A DNA stretch of 64,000 bases from Oscillospiraceae bacterium (GTDB lineage Bacteria; Bacillota; Clostridia; Oscillospirales; Ruminococcaceae). Below, one piece after another: positions 42,029-51,154 of this stretch. The stretch is from assembly GCA_004555865.1 (NCBI GenBank), contig SFJO01000008.1, positions 1-64,000 on the forward strand, read 5' to 3'. The position numbers and the translations under genes were made by a program. Each line of letters begins with the position of its first letter. The first letter of the stretch is position 1. The notes beneath the pieces are model-generated. The model was not told where the DNA came from. It saw only the letters and a program-made list of their open reading frames with translations, and did no database searches.

Positions 42029-42105
42029 CGTGCGGCTGCTTTTTTGTGGGCAGGGCGGCAGCCTGCGATGCCGTTCTGCCGGAAGCTCGAAAGGAGTGTT
42101 CTGCT

Positions 42106-42300
42106 ATGATCCCGTGTAAAACCGGCTGTGACCATTACTGCGAGGGCTGCCACAAAACCTGCCCCGCCTGGAAGGAGCTGCAGCAGCGCTTCAGCCTGGA
42201 GCGCCAGAAGAAAAAGAACTACCTGAACTACTACAACGACCTGTGCAGCACCGTGGTGCGCCAGTGCCGCGCCAACGAGGTCAGGACGGCGAATTTCTGA
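42106..42300 (+). CDS. 64-residue Cys-rich small protein
   Basis: Starts MIPCKTGCDHYCEGCHKTCP and ends with a charged helix (ERQKKKNYLNYYNDLCSTVV and RQCRANEVRTANF). Five cysteines and two histidines in the first 20 residues form a compact CxxxCxxxCxxCxxxC array able to bind zinc or an iron-sulfur cluster. AAAGGAG eight bases before ATG is strong. The function is not known; I would expect a small metal-binding or nucleic-acid-associated protein. Confidence 0.75.
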   Translation: MIPCKTGCDHYCEGCHKTCPAWKELQQRFSLERQKKKNYLNYYNDLCSTVVRQCRANEVRTANF

Positions 42301-42532
42301 GGGCGGCCCGTTGAAAGTGAGGGGAACATCGGCGTAAAAACACTCTGGCGGCCGCAATAAAACCGCGGCCCTGCCGCCGTGAAAATCCACCCGCAGCCTC
42401 GGCGCCTGCCGCTTGCGAAAACAGCAAAAATAAAACGATAAACGATGATAAAGCACCCGCACTGCCATTGCACGATGACGGTGCGGGTGCTTTTTTGCCG
42501 GTGCGGGGAAGAGCGTGCGGAAAAACCGCGCT
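42301..42532. other. Intergenic region with terminator
   Basis: No gene. A terminator at 42451-42496 (AAGCACCCGCAC with GTGCGGGTGCTT, then TTTT) ends the small-protein transcript before the biotin operon promoter. Confidence 0.75.
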
Positions 42533-42561
42533 GTCAACCTTTGAAACGGCTTTTCGTTGAC
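42533..42561. promoter_or_regulatory. BirA-type biotin operator
   Basis: Perfect inverted half sites GTCAAC and GTTGAC separated by 17 bases (wider form TGTCAACC ... CGTTGACG). The right half overlaps the -35 box of the bioY promoter. The layout matches known BirA operators (GTTAAC-like arms about 15 bases apart). Confidence 0.65.
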
Positions 42562-42586
42562 GGGAGAGGGCAGGCTCCGGTATAAC
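42557..42586 (+). promoter_or_regulatory. Promoter of the biotin operon
   Basis: TTGACG (42557-42562), 18-base spacer, TATAAC (42581-42586). Confidence 0.7.
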
Positions 42587-42668
42587 AAAACCATTGCGGA
42601 CAAGACGCCCGAAAGGACGCCGGTGCTTACCCGGCCGCCCCGCGGCCCAACGAAAAAGGAGAAACGCG

Positions 42669-43220
42669 ATGCGAAATCAGAAAACGAGAGAGCTTGTGCT
42701 CTGCGCCCTGTTCACTGCGCTGACGGCGGTGGGGGCCTTTATCAAGATTCCGGTGCCGGTGGTGCCCTTTACCCTGCAATTCCTGTTTACCATGCTGGCG
42801 GGCCTGCTGCTGGGCGGCCGGCTTGGGGCCATCAGCGTGGGGGCCTATGCGGTGCTGGGCCTTCTGGGCCTGCCCATTTTCACCGAGGGCGGTGGCTTCT
42901 GGTATCTGCTCAAGCCCAGCTTCGGGTACATTCTGGGCTTCATCGTGGGGGCCTTTGTCACCGGGAAGATGGCGGCGAAAACCAGCAATTTCTGGCACAT
43001 TCTGGGGGCCAATCTGGTAGGGCTGATCATTGTGTACGGCATGGGAATGGTCTACTACTACATCATCTGCAACTTTGTGCTGGGCACCCCCATCGGCCTG
43101 TGGCCGCTGGTGCTCTACTGCTTTTTGCTGGCGGTGCCGGGCGATCTGTGCCTGTGCGTGCTGGCGGCGGCGGTCACGGTTCGGCTGCGGGTGGCCCTGC
43201 CCGGCCTGAGCCGCGCCTGA
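42669..43220 (+). CDS. bioY: Biotin transporter substrate-binding subunit BioY
   Basis: 183 residues with six membrane helices. ALFTALTAVGAFIKIPVPVV, PFTLQFLFTMLAGLLLG and the LLGLPIFTEGGGFWYLLKPSFGYILGF segment are characteristic BioY sequences, split here at 20 residues or fewer: FTEGGGFWYLLKPSFGYILG. It is the S component of an energy-coupling-factor transporter and captures biotin; the shared EcfAAT module is not in this window. AAAGGAG nine bases before ATG. It is the first gene of bioY-bioB-bioD-bioA, so uptake and synthesis are controlled together. Confidence 0.95.
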   Translation: MRNQKTRELVLCALFTALTAVGAFIKIPVPVVPFTLQFLFTMLAGLLLGGRLGAISVGAYAVLGLLGLPIFTEGGGFWYLLKPSFGYILGFIVGAFVTGKMAAKTSNFWHILGANLVGLIIVYGMGMVYYYIICNFVLGTPIGLWPLVLYCFLLAVPGDLCLCVLAAAVTVRLRVALPGLSRA

Positions 43221-43254
43221 GACGGAAGGCTTTGCTTGCGATAGGAGAAGAAAA

Positions 43255-44229
43255 ATGGAACGTGTTTGCGAACTGAAAGAAAAGGTTTTGGCCGGGGGCG
43301 AGATCACCCGGCAGGAGGCGCTGGAGCTGGCTCAGGCCCCCTATGACGCGCTGTGTGCGGCGGCGGATGAGATCCGAAAGGCCAAATGCGGCAACGGGTT
43401 TGACCTGTGCACCATCATCAACGGCAAGTGCGGCCGCTGCTCGGAGGACTGCAAGTACTGCGCCCAGAGCGTCCACTACCACACCAGCTGCACCGAGAGC
43501 TATCCGCTGCTGCCCACGGAAGAGCTGCTGGCCGTGGCCAGGCACAACGAGGCCCAGGGCGTGCTGCGGTACTCCATCGTCACCTCGGGCAAGCGGCTGA
43601 GCGATGCGGAGGTGGACCAGGTGTGCGAGAGCATCCGCGCCATCCGCAGCCAGACGAACCTGGGAGTGTGCATCTCCTTCGGGCTGCTGAACGAGGCGCA
43701 GTTCCGCCGCCTGAAGGAAGCGGGGGCCGACCGGGTGCACTGCAATCTGGAGAGCAGCGCCCGCTACTTCCCGGAGGTGTGCACCACCCACACCTATCAG
43801 GAAAAGATCGACACCCTGAAGGCAGCCAGACGGGCGGGCCTGTCCATCTGCTCCGGCGGCATTCTGGGGCTGGGCGAAACCATGGAGGACCGGATCGACA
43901 TGGTGCTCACGGCCCGCGAGCTGGGCGTGAAGTCGGTTCCCGTGAACCTGCTGAACCCCATTCCGGGCACGCCTTATGCGGGCAACCGGGTGCTCAGCGA
44001 AGAGGAACTGTGCCGCTGCACGGCGGTGTTCCGCTTCCTGATTCCGGACGGCTCCATCCGCCTGGCGGGCGGCCGGGGGCTGCTGGCCGACAAGGGCGAA
44101 GCGTGCTTCCGGAGCGGCGCGAATGCGGCCATTTCCGGCGATATGCTCACCACGGCGGGCATCACCACCCAAACCGATCTGGCCCTTTTGAACAAACTGG
44201 GATATGAACCGAGGAAATGCAATGAGTAA
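43255..44229 (+). CDS. bioB: Biotin synthase
   Basis: 324 residues, radical-SAM enzyme. The 4Fe-4S ligands are the CxxxCxxC of GRCSEDCKYCAQS near residue 60-70; YPLLPTEELLAVARHNE and the [2Fe-2S] cysteine region (RVHCNLESSARYFPEVCTTH) follow, along with ICSGGILGLGETMEDRIDMV and PVNLLNPIPGTPY. It inserts sulfur into dethiobiotin. ATAGGAG before ATG. It overlaps the bioD start by eight bases. Confidence 0.96.
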   Translation: MERVCELKEKVLAGGEITRQEALELAQAPYDALCAAADEIRKAKCGNGFDLCTIINGKCGRCSEDCKYCAQSVHYHTSCTESYPLLPTEELLAVARHNEAQGVLRYSIVTSGKRLSDAEVDQVCESIRAIRSQTNLGVCISFGLLNEAQFRRLKEAGADRVHCNLESSARYFPEVCTTHTYQEKIDTLKAARRAGLSICSGGILGLGETMEDRIDMVLTARELGVKSVPVNLLNPIPGTPYAGNRVLSEEELCRCTAVFRFLIPDGSIRLAGGRGLLADKGEACFRSGANAAISGDMLTTAGITTQTDLALLNKLGYEPRKCNE

Positions 44230-44908
44230 GAATTTGTTTGTTACCGGAACGGGCACCGACGTGGGCAAAACCTACGTCACCGGGCTGATCGTGAAGAAGC
44301 TGCGGGAGACGGGCTATCGCCCCGCTTATTACAAGGCGGGCATGAGCGGCAATCTGCGCCGGGCAGACGGCAGCCTGATTCCGGGCGATGCAGACTTTGT
44401 GCGCACCATGGCAGGGTTGGAGCAGCCGCTGGAGACCATGTGCCCCTATGTGTACGAGCACGCGGTGTCGCCCCATCTGGCGGCCCGGATGGAGGGCGGC
44501 CCGGTGGAGCTGGACGTGGTGAAAAACGGCTTTGACGCGCTGGCCCAAGCCTACGATCTGGTGACGATGGAGGGCAGCGGCGGCATTCTCTGCCCCCTGC
44601 GGGTGGACGAAACCGGCGAATTGTGGCTGGAGGATGTGGTCAAGGCACTGAACCTGAGCTGCCTGGTGGTGGCCGATGCGGGCCTGGGCACCATCAACAG
44701 CACGGTGCTCACGGTGGAGTACCTGCGGGCCAGAAACATCCCGGTGAAGGGCATCATCCTGAACCACTATCACCCGGGTGATGAGATGGAAGAGGACAAC
44801 CGCCTCATGTGCGAGCGGCGCGCCGGGGTGCCGGTGGTGGCCTGTGTGGCCGACGGCGACCGGGAACTGAATATGGACGGGCAGGCCCTGGCTGCTTTGT
44901 ACAAATAA
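44222..44908 (+). CDS. bioD: Dethiobiotin synthetase
   Basis: 228 residues. FVTGTGTDVGKTYVTGLIVK carries the modified P loop; YYKAGMSGNLR, the acidic metal site and VTMEGSGGILCPL are conserved; LVVADAGLGTINSTVLTVEY binds the substrate side. It closes the ureido ring of diaminopelargonic acid with CO2 and ATP. ATG 44222 lies within the last codons of bioB, so the two are translationally coupled. Confidence 0.95.
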   Translation: MSKNLFVTGTGTDVGKTYVTGLIVKKLRETGYRPAYYKAGMSGNLRRADGSLIPGDADFVRTMAGLEQPLETMCPYVYEHAVSPHLAARMEGGPVELDVVKNGFDALAQAYDLVTMEGSGGILCPLRVDETGELWLEDVVKALNLSCLVVADAGLGTINSTVLTVEYLRARNIPVKGIILNHYHPGDEMEEDNRLMCERRAGVPVVACVADGDRELNMDGQALAALYK

Positions 44909-44950
44909 CCCCCGGCTGTATGGCCGGAACCGCCTTGAAGGAGAAACACA

Positions 44951-46150
44951 ATGATTTGGTACCCTTATCAGCAGATGAAAACCATGAAGGCTCCCTTCCA
45001 GATTGTGGACGCACAGGGGGTGTATCTGCGCACCCCCGAACGGGAGATGATCGACTCGGTGTCTTCCTGGTGGAGCGTCATTCACGGCTACAAGCACCCC
45101 ACCCTGACCCGGGCCATTCAGGACCAGGCCGGGAAGTTCTGCCATGTGATGCTGGGCGGCCTGACCCATGAGCCGGTGCAGAAACTCTCCGCCAAGCTGG
45201 AACAGTGGCTGCCCGGCGATCTGGACTGCTGCTTTTTCTCGGATTCCGGCAGTGTGGCGATGGAGGTCAGCCTGAAAATGGCCCTGCAGTACTACATGAA
45301 CCGGGGCGACAAGAGCCGCACCAAGGTGCTGGCGCTGGAGCACGCCTACCACGGCGATACGTTCAAGGCCATGGAGGTGGGCGATGACGAGGACTATCAC
45401 TTCGTGCTGGAAGCCTATGGCGAAAAAACCGATGTGATCCACATTCCCACCCGCATTGATGCGCTGGAAGAGGCCTTTGCACGCTGCCACGAGCGGCTGA
45501 ACAGCTTTATTGTGGAGCCGCTGCTGCAGGGCGCGGGCGGTATGCGCATGTACGACATCGCCTTTTTGAAGCGGGCGCGGGAGCTGTGCGACCAGTACGA
45601 CGTGCTGCTGATCTTCGACGAGGTTGCCACCGGCTTCGGCCGCACGGGCAACCGCTTTGTGGCCGACCTGGTGCAGCCGGACATTCTGGTTCTGGGCAAG
45701 GCGCTCACCGGCGGCTACATCGGCCATGCAGCCACGGTGGCCAGCCGCAGGGTGTTCAGCGGCTTTTACAGCGATGACCCTGCCAAGGCCCTGATGCACG
45801 GGCCGACCTTTATGGGCAATGCTCTGGCCTGCGCCGCGGCGCTGGAGTCCATCCGCCTGTTTGAGGAAGAGGATTACATGAGCAAGATCGCCCGCATCGA
45901 GGCCATCACCCGGCGGGAGATGGCGGGCTTCGGCGACGAGCGGATCAAGGAAGTGCGCATCATGGGCGGCTGCGTGTGCGTGGAGGTGAAGGACCCGAAG
46001 GTGCTGGAGGGCTACCAGCAGTTTGCCTACGAACACGGGGTGTTCAGCCGGCCGTTCCTGAGCTATATGTACGCCATGGTGCCCTATGTGATCGAGGAAG
46101 AAGAACTGGTGAGGGTGCTGGATACCATGAAGGCGTGGTTCCGGCGGTAA
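44951..46150 (+). CDS. bioA: Adenosylmethionine-8-amino-7-oxononanoate aminotransferase
   Basis: 399 residues, class III PLP aminotransferase, somewhat shorter than the E. coli enzyme (429). WYPYQQMKTMKAPFQIVDAQ at the start is the BioA signature; WWSVIHGYKHP, FFSDSGSVAMEVSLKMALQY, HAYHGDTFKAMEVG, LIFDEVATGFGRTG and the PLP lysine in LVLGKALTGGYIGHAA are present. Makes diaminopelargonic acid. bioF, which makes its substrate, is absent from the cluster. A terminator follows at 46171-46199. Confidence 0.95.
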   Translation: MIWYPYQQMKTMKAPFQIVDAQGVYLRTPEREMIDSVSSWWSVIHGYKHPTLTRAIQDQAGKFCHVMLGGLTHEPVQKLSAKLEQWLPGDLDCCFFSDSGSVAMEVSLKMALQYYMNRGDKSRTKVLALEHAYHGDTFKAMEVGDDEDYHFVLEAYGEKTDVIHIPTRIDALEEAFARCHERLNSFIVEPLLQGAGGMRMYDIAFLKRARELCDQYDVLLIFDEVATGFGRTGNRFVADLVQPDILVLGKALTGGYIGHAATVASRRVFSGFYSDDPAKALMHGPTFMGNALACAAALESIRLFEEEDYMSKIARIEAITRREMAGFGDERIKEVRIMGGCVCVEVKDPKVLEGYQQFAYEHGVFSRPFLSYMYAMVPYVIEEEELVRVLDTMKAWFRR

Positions 46151-46170
46151 GTACACGAGCAAAAGCAAAA

Positions 46171-46201
46171 AAAGAGCAGGTGCGCCGCACCTGCTCTTTT
46201 T
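46171..46201. terminator. Terminator of the biotin operon
   Basis: AAAGAGCAGGTGC / GCACCTGCTCTTT, 13-bp stem with a 3-base loop and T run; it also serves the converging DegV gene. Confidence 0.9.
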
Positions 46202-46226
46202 ACGTAATTGTGTTTTTGAAACGTGC

Positions 46227-47084
46227 TCAGTCCTGCTTTGCCTTGTTGGCGAAGAAGCAGAGGCCGGCGGCGCCGGGGCCGATGTGCGTGCCCACGGCGG
46301 GGCCCACATGGCACACGGTGCTGCCGTTCAGGCCCAGGTTGCCGGTCAGGTACTGCTGCACCGGCTCAAAGCGTTTTTTCTGGGCGGTGTAGCCCACCAC
46401 ATAGTCCATCTTCGGGTCAATGCCGCCCTTTTCGTCAATGAGCTTGAACATGGCCACATAAGCGCCGGGCAGGCCGCGGGCCTGGCCCGCCAGCTTGACC
46501 TTGCCATTCTCCAAGCAGATGACCGGCTTGATGCCCAGCAGGCCGCCGGCCACGGCGACTGCGCCGGAAAGGCGGCCGCCCTTGTGCAGGTATTTCAGGC
46601 TGTCCACAATGGCCAGCTGGCATACCCGGTGCTTTTCCCGGTCCAGCCGGGCGGCGATCTGCGTGGCGGAGAAGCCCTCGTCCCGCAGGCGCACGGCCAG
46701 ACGCACCAGCAGGTGCTGCCCCATGGCGGCGTTCAGGCTGTCCACCACATGAATGCCGGGGTACTCCACGGTGTCGGCGGCCATGCAGGCGCTCTGGTAG
46801 GTGCCGGAGAGCTGGCTTGAGATAAAAATGGCCACCATTTCATCGCCTGCGTCCCGGGCGTTTTCAAAGGCGGTGAGCACATCGCCCAGGTTGGGCTGGC
46901 TGGTTTTGGGAAGCTTTTCGCAGGCGGCCAGCTTTTCATAAAATTCTTCGGGCTGCAGATCCACTCGGTCTCGATACGCCATGCCGTCCTCAAAGGTCAC
47001 GCCCAGGGGCAGCACCTCCACGTTCAGCTGGCGGGCAAGCTCTTCCGAAAAATCTGCGGCAGAGTCGGTCAGAATACGCACCAT
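46227..47084 (-). CDS. DegV family fatty-acid-binding protein
   Basis: 285 residues. ILTDSAADFSEELARQLNVE is the DegV N-terminus; SQPNLGDVLTAFENARDAGD, FISSQLSGTYQSACMAAD, VVDSLNAAMGQHLLVRLAVR and LKYLHKGGRLSGAVAVAGGL (lipid-contact residues) follow, ending with VGPAVGTHIGPGAAG. DegV/FakB proteins hold fatty acids, and in Firmicutes FakB presents them to FakA kinase for phosphorylation. No fakA is adjacent. ATG 47084 has GAGGAG eight bases upstream. Confidence 0.92.
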   Translation of the reverse strand: MVRILTDSAADFSEELARQLNVEVLPLGVTFEDGMAYRDRVDLQPEEFYEKLAACEKLPKTSQPNLGDVLTAFENARDAGDEMVAIFISSQLSGTYQSACMAADTVEYPGIHVVDSLNAAMGQHLLVRLAVRLRDEGFSATQIAARLDREKHRVCQLAIVDSLKYLHKGGRLSGAVAVAGGLLGIKPVICLENGKVKLAGQARGLPGAYVAMFKLIDEKGGIDPKMDYVVGYTAQKKRFEPVQQYLTGNLGLNGSTVCHVGPAVGTHIGPGAAGLCFFANKAKQD

Positions 47085-47280
47085 AATAGGGTTCTCCTCT
47101 TCTTTGGGCAATCAATGCCCTTGTTGGCCGCGTTCCCCGGCCGGGCGCACACGGCGTTCGATTGCAACCGGCTTTCGTCCGCTTCAACGGCGGCAAAAAC
47201 AGAAACGGAACCTTCACTTTATAAAACCATTATAAGGTACTATAAAAGCATTTCGGGGCCTTGTCAAGAACGGCAGCCGG

Positions 47281-49128
47281 TCAGCCCCGGGCCTTGCGGC
47301 GCTCCTGAGCGGGCAGCTCTTCCAGCCGGTACAGCGCGCCGCTGAGCGGGGGAAGGTCCACATACAGGGTGTGGTTGCGGCCGAACACGCCGCCCGGCAG
47401 GGTGGCCTGCGGCTGGCTGGGGGCTTTGGTGGCGCCGCCCCACTGCTGCAGGTCGGTGCTGAACAGCATCCGGGCGGTGCAGCCCTCGGCGAGGTACAGG
47501 GGGTACTTCAGGTACGCCTTGGGCTGGGTGTTCATCACGGCCAGCAGCGGCCCGCCGCGGCCCTTGCGCAGGTAGGCATAAATGCCCTCATCCCGGCTCT
47601 GGCAGGCCACCCACTCAAAGCAGGCGGCGTTGTACTCGCCCTCGTACAGGGCCGGCTCGGCGTGGTACAGGCCGTTCAGGGCGGCGATGTACTTGTGGAA
47701 GGCGTCGTGCAGCGGGTACCGCAGCAGCATCCAGTCCAGCTCCCGGTTCTCGTCCCACTCCCGGAAGTGGGCCAGCTCGCTGCCCATGAAGTTCAGCTTT
47801 TTGCCGGGGTGGGTGAGCATATAGAAATACAGCAGCCGCGCCTGGGCAAATTTTTCCTCATAGGTGCCCCACAGCTTGTCGATCACCGCTTTTTTGCCAT
47901 GCACCATTTCATCGTGGGAGAGGCTGAGCAGATACAGCTCATTGTAAAAATAAGACATGGAGAAGGTGAGCTTGTGGTAGGCGTCCCGCCGCTGGTCAAA
48001 GGGGGTTGCAAAAAAGTCCAGGGTGTCGTGCATCCAGCCCATGTCCCACTTGTAATCAAAGCCCAGGCCGTCGTATTCCACCGGGGCGGTCACCTTCAGA
48101 AAATTGGTGCTGTCCTCTGCGGTGAGAATGGCCGAGGGGAAGCGCTGGTGCAGCCCCTGGTTCATGTTCTGCAAAAACTGCACCGCGCCCTGGTTCACCC
48201 CGCGGCTCGGGTCGCCCAGCCAGTACAGCGCCCGGCTGATGGCGTCCATGCGGATGCCGTCGCAGTGGTACAGGTCCAGCCAGATGGCAGCGGCGCTGTT
48301 CAAAAAGCTGCGAACCTCGCCCCGGTAGAAGTTGAAGTTGCAGGTGCCCCACTCGCTCTGGCCCACATCGCTGTCGTACTCATACAGGAAGGTGCCGTCC
48401 AGCCGGGCCAGCCCATCGGCGTTTTTGGCAAAGTGAACGGGCACAAAATCCATCAGCACGCCGATGCCCGCCATGTGGCAGGCGTTGACAAAGCGGGCAA
48501 ACTGCACCGGGGTGCCGTAGCGGCTGGTGGGGGCAAAATAACCGGTGTTCTGGTAGCCCCAGCTGCCGTCAAAGGGGTGCTCGGCCAGGGGCAGCAGCTC
48601 CACATGGGTGTACTGATGCTCCACCAGCCAGGGAATCAGCTCCTGCGCCAGCTCCTCATAGTCGTACCAGCTGCCGTCCGGCCTGCGCTTCCAGCTGCCC
48701 ACGTGCATCTCGTAGATGTTCATGGGCCGGTCGTAGTGCTTGTCCTGCCCGGCCATCCACACCCCGTCGGTGAACTGCGCCTCCAGATGAGAGAGGTCAA
48801 ACAGGCGGCTGGCCGTGCCGGGGCGCAGCTCGGCGGCCAGGGCGCAGGGGTCGGAATGCTCCGCCCAACAGCCGTCCGGCCCGAGCACCCGGAATTTGTA
48901 CAGCTGGCCCTCTTTGGCCTTGGCGGTGCAGGACCAGACCCCGGCATTGTCCCGGGTCATGGGGGCGCCCTGCCAGCCGTTGAAATCCCCCTCCAGCTGT
49001 ACGTCCAGCGCGCCGGGCGCCCAGATGCGGAAGCTCCAGCCTTCTTTGCAGGGGTGTGCGCCCAGGTGACGGTATAAATCAAAGCAGGCACCGGTGTGGT
49101 ACTCCTGCGGCAGCATGGTCCAGGTCAT
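47281..49128 (-). CDS. glgB: 1,4-alpha-glucan branching enzyme
   Basis: 615 residues: CBM48 domain (WAPGALDVQLEGDFNGWQG, 37-54), GH13 barrel and a C-terminal beta domain. Catalytic residues: nucleophile D295 (CDGIRMDAIS), acid/base E338 (LTAEDS) and D406 (LSHDEM). The MNIYEMHVGSWKR and HVELLPLAEHPFDGSWGYQN segments are branching-enzyme specific. It makes alpha-1,6 branches in glycogen. It is slightly shorter than usual GlgB (about 630-730) with no N1 domain. AAAGGAG six bases before ATG. No other glycogen gene adjoins it. Confidence 0.96.
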   Translation of the reverse strand: MTWTMLPQEYHTGACFDLYRHLGAHPCKEGWSFRIWAPGALDVQLEGDFNGWQGAPMTRDNAGVWSCTAKAKEGQLYKFRVLGPDGCWAEHSDPCALAAELRPGTASRLFDLSHLEAQFTDGVWMAGQDKHYDRPMNIYEMHVGSWKRRPDGSWYDYEELAQELIPWLVEHQYTHVELLPLAEHPFDGSWGYQNTGYFAPTSRYGTPVQFARFVNACHMAGIGVLMDFVPVHFAKNADGLARLDGTFLYEYDSDVGQSEWGTCNFNFYRGEVRSFLNSAAAIWLDLYHCDGIRMDAISRALYWLGDPSRGVNQGAVQFLQNMNQGLHQRFPSAILTAEDSTNFLKVTAPVEYDGLGFDYKWDMGWMHDTLDFFATPFDQRRDAYHKLTFSMSYFYNELYLLSLSHDEMVHGKKAVIDKLWGTYEEKFAQARLLYFYMLTHPGKKLNFMGSELAHFREWDENRELDWMLLRYPLHDAFHKYIAALNGLYHAEPALYEGEYNAACFEWVACQSRDEGIYAYLRKGRGGPLLAVMNTQPKAYLKYPLYLAEGCTARMLFSTDLQQWGGATKAPSQPQATLPGGVFGRNHTLYVDLPPLSGALYRLEELPAQERRKARG

Positions 49129-49370
49129 GGCAGCTCCTTTCAGCGCGGCGGTTTATTCAAAAAACGGGCGGCACGGCGGCGGCCCGCGAAATTTCGGCAA
49201 AACGGCACGGCAAAACGCCGCACCAAATCAATTTTATTATATCAAAGCAGCGGCCGGTGCGCCAGCCCCACCTGGCCGAAATTGCCCGGCGGCAGCGCAT
49301 GGGTGAAAACCCGGCAGATTTGTGGTACAATAGGGCAAATTGTCGAACTGCAAAAGGAGGCCGACCCCAT

Positions 49371-49889
49371 ATGACAGCACAACAGCGGCGGCAGCAGATC
49401 ATCGCCATTTTAACAAAGGCCACCGGCCCGGTCAGCGCTTCGGCGCTGGCGGGGCAGCTTGGCGTTTCCCGGCAGATCGTGGTGGGCGATGTGGCGCTGC
49501 TGCGGGCCGGCGGGGAACAGATTGATGCGACGCCTCGGGGGTATGTGCTCACCGGAGAAAATCAAAGCGGCTACACCGGCCTGCTGGCCTGCCGCCACGA
49601 CGGCAGTGAGGGCCTACGGCAGGAGCTGTATCTGGTGGTGGACAACGGCGGCATTGTGGAGGACGTGAAGGTGGAAAGCCCCTTGTATGGGGAGATCACC
49701 GGGCGGCTGCACGTGGCCAGCCGGTACGATGCCGACAACTTTGTGGCCCGCGCCATGGAACAGCCCGATGGCCTTCTGCTGCGGCTGACCGGCGGCGTGC
49801 ACCTGCACACGCTGGTCTGCCCCGATGAAGAGACCTTCCTGCGCATCCGCAGGGCCCTGGCCCAGGCGGGCATTCTGTACGAAAAGTGA
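49371..49889 (+). CDS. niaR: NiaR-type transcription repressor (HTH_11 plus 3H domain)
   Basis: 172 residues. HTH_11 domain at 1-60 (ASALAGQLGVSRQIVVGDVA, LLRAGGEQIDATPRGYVL), then a 3H domain at 70-170. The metal ligands expected for the 3H family are H76, E85, H144 and H146 (GGVHLHTL). NiaR/YrxA represses NAD synthesis or niacin transport genes when nicotinic acid is present. No nad gene or niaX lies next to it here, and its targets must be elsewhere. AAAAGGAGG precedes ATG; a TACAAT at 49327 suggests a promoter. The DUF3810 gene follows after 41 bases. Confidence 0.88.
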   Translation: MTAQQRRQQIIAILTKATGPVSASALAGQLGVSRQIVVGDVALLRAGGEQIDATPRGYVLTGENQSGYTGLLACRHDGSEGLRQELYLVVDNGGIVEDVKVESPLYGEITGRLHVASRYDADNFVARAMEQPDGLLLRLTGGVHLHTLVCPDEETFLRIRRALAQAGILYEK

Positions 49890-49930
49890 TCGGGCGCACA
49901 CAACGCCGCCCAGAACAGCACGAGGTGCCC

Positions 49931-51028
49931 ATGAAACAGCAACACACGCCGCACCGCCAAAAAAACGGCTGCAAAGGCCCGCTGCTCGCCCTGCTTTTGG
50001 GGCTGGCCGAGCTGGGGGCCTTCTGGTATTTTCGGCGAAGCATCGCCGCCATGAACTGGTTCATCCAATACGTCTCTATGCCCTACAAGCGGGTGCTCAG
50101 CGCGCTGGTGGACCCGCTGCCCTTCAGCGCGGGCGAGCTGGTGTGCACACTGGGCGGCCTGTGGCTGGTTTGGATGGCGGTGCGCACTCTCCGCCAGCAG
50201 CGGGCCGGGCAGCGGGTTCTGCCCCGGCGGCTGGTAAGCCTGGCGGCGCTGGCGGTGTGGGGCTATGCCCTGGTGTGCGGGGCCTGGGGCGTACAGTATT
50301 ACGGCACCGGTTTTGCGGGCCGGGCAGGGCTAACCCCCCAGCCGGTGACGGCCCGGCAGCTGGCGGACACCGCCGCTTGGTTTGCCCGGAAGGTGAATGA
50401 GACCGCCCCGAATGTGCCGCGGGATGCCTCCGGCCGCTTTGCGGTGAAAAAGCGGGACATCCTGAACAACACCCGGGGCCTGTATGAGGGCGTGACGCAG
50501 GAGTATCCCTTTCTGGCCGGGCCGGAGCGCCGGGCCAAGCCTGCGGTGTATTCGCTGGTGATGAGCGCCGCGAATTTCACCGGGTACATCTTTCCGCCGC
50601 TGGGGGAGAGCACCCTGAACGTGGACTGCCCGGCGGTGTTTCTGCCGGTGACCATCGCCCACGAATTTGCCCACCAGCGGGGTGTGGCGGCCGAGCAGGA
50701 GGCCAACTTTGTGGGCATTGCCGCCTGCGTGGACAGCGACAAACCGGAGTATGTCTATTCCGGGTATCTGTTCGGCTACCTGCACCTGGCCAACGCCCTG
50801 TATGAGGCCGACCGGGACCTGTGGAGCCAGACCGGCCAGCTGCTGTGCAGCCAGGCCATTGCGGATTTTGAGGACAACAACGCCTATTGGGCCAAGTTTG
50901 ACGGCTTGACCGCCAAGGTGATGACCACCACCTACGAGGGCTTTTTGCAGAGCTATGGGCAGGATTTGGGGATGAAGAGCTACGGGGCCTGTGTGGACCT
51001 GCTGGTGGCCCGCTACTGCCCGCAGTAA
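49931..51028 (+). CDS. DUF3810 membrane metalloprotein
   Basis: 365 residues. Membrane helices near 18-36, 66-84 and 100-120, then a large outer domain with the zincin motif HEFAH (TIAHEFAHQRGVAAEQEANF, near 230), where the glutamates of EQEAN supply the third ligand pattern. The DILNNTRGLYEGVTQEYPFL and AANFTGYIFPPLGESTLNVD segments are typical of DUF3810. It is probably a membrane-bound metallopeptidase, substrate unknown. GAGGTG precedes ATG. Terminator at about 51098-51144. Confidence 0.85.
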   Translation: MKQQHTPHRQKNGCKGPLLALLLGLAELGAFWYFRRSIAAMNWFIQYVSMPYKRVLSALVDPLPFSAGELVCTLGGLWLVWMAVRTLRQQRAGQRVLPRRLVSLAALAVWGYALVCGAWGVQYYGTGFAGRAGLTPQPVTARQLADTAAWFARKVNETAPNVPRDASGRFAVKKRDILNNTRGLYEGVTQEYPFLAGPERRAKPAVYSLVMSAANFTGYIFPPLGESTLNVDCPAVFLPVTIAHEFAHQRGVAAEQEANFVGIAACVDSDKPEYVYSGYLFGYLHLANALYEADRDLWSQTGQLLCSQAIADFEDNNAYWAKFDGLTAKVMTTTYEGFLQSYGQDLGMKSYGACVDLLVARYCPQ

Positions 51029-51097
51029 GCGGCAAAAACGCCCGTTTGTGCAAACACCGGCCCAAAAAGCGCGCACGAACCGGAAAAAAACAGAACG

Positions 51098-51144
51098 AAG
51101 GCGCAGGTTTCACAAAAACAATGGAACCTGCGCCGCTTTTTTGC
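51098..51144 (+). terminator. Terminator after the DUF3810 gene
   Basis: GGCGCAGGTTC-type stem (GGCGCAGGTTTC with GAACCTGCGCC) followed by GCTTTTTT. Confidence 0.85.
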
Positions 51145-51154
51145 CCATTCGGGC

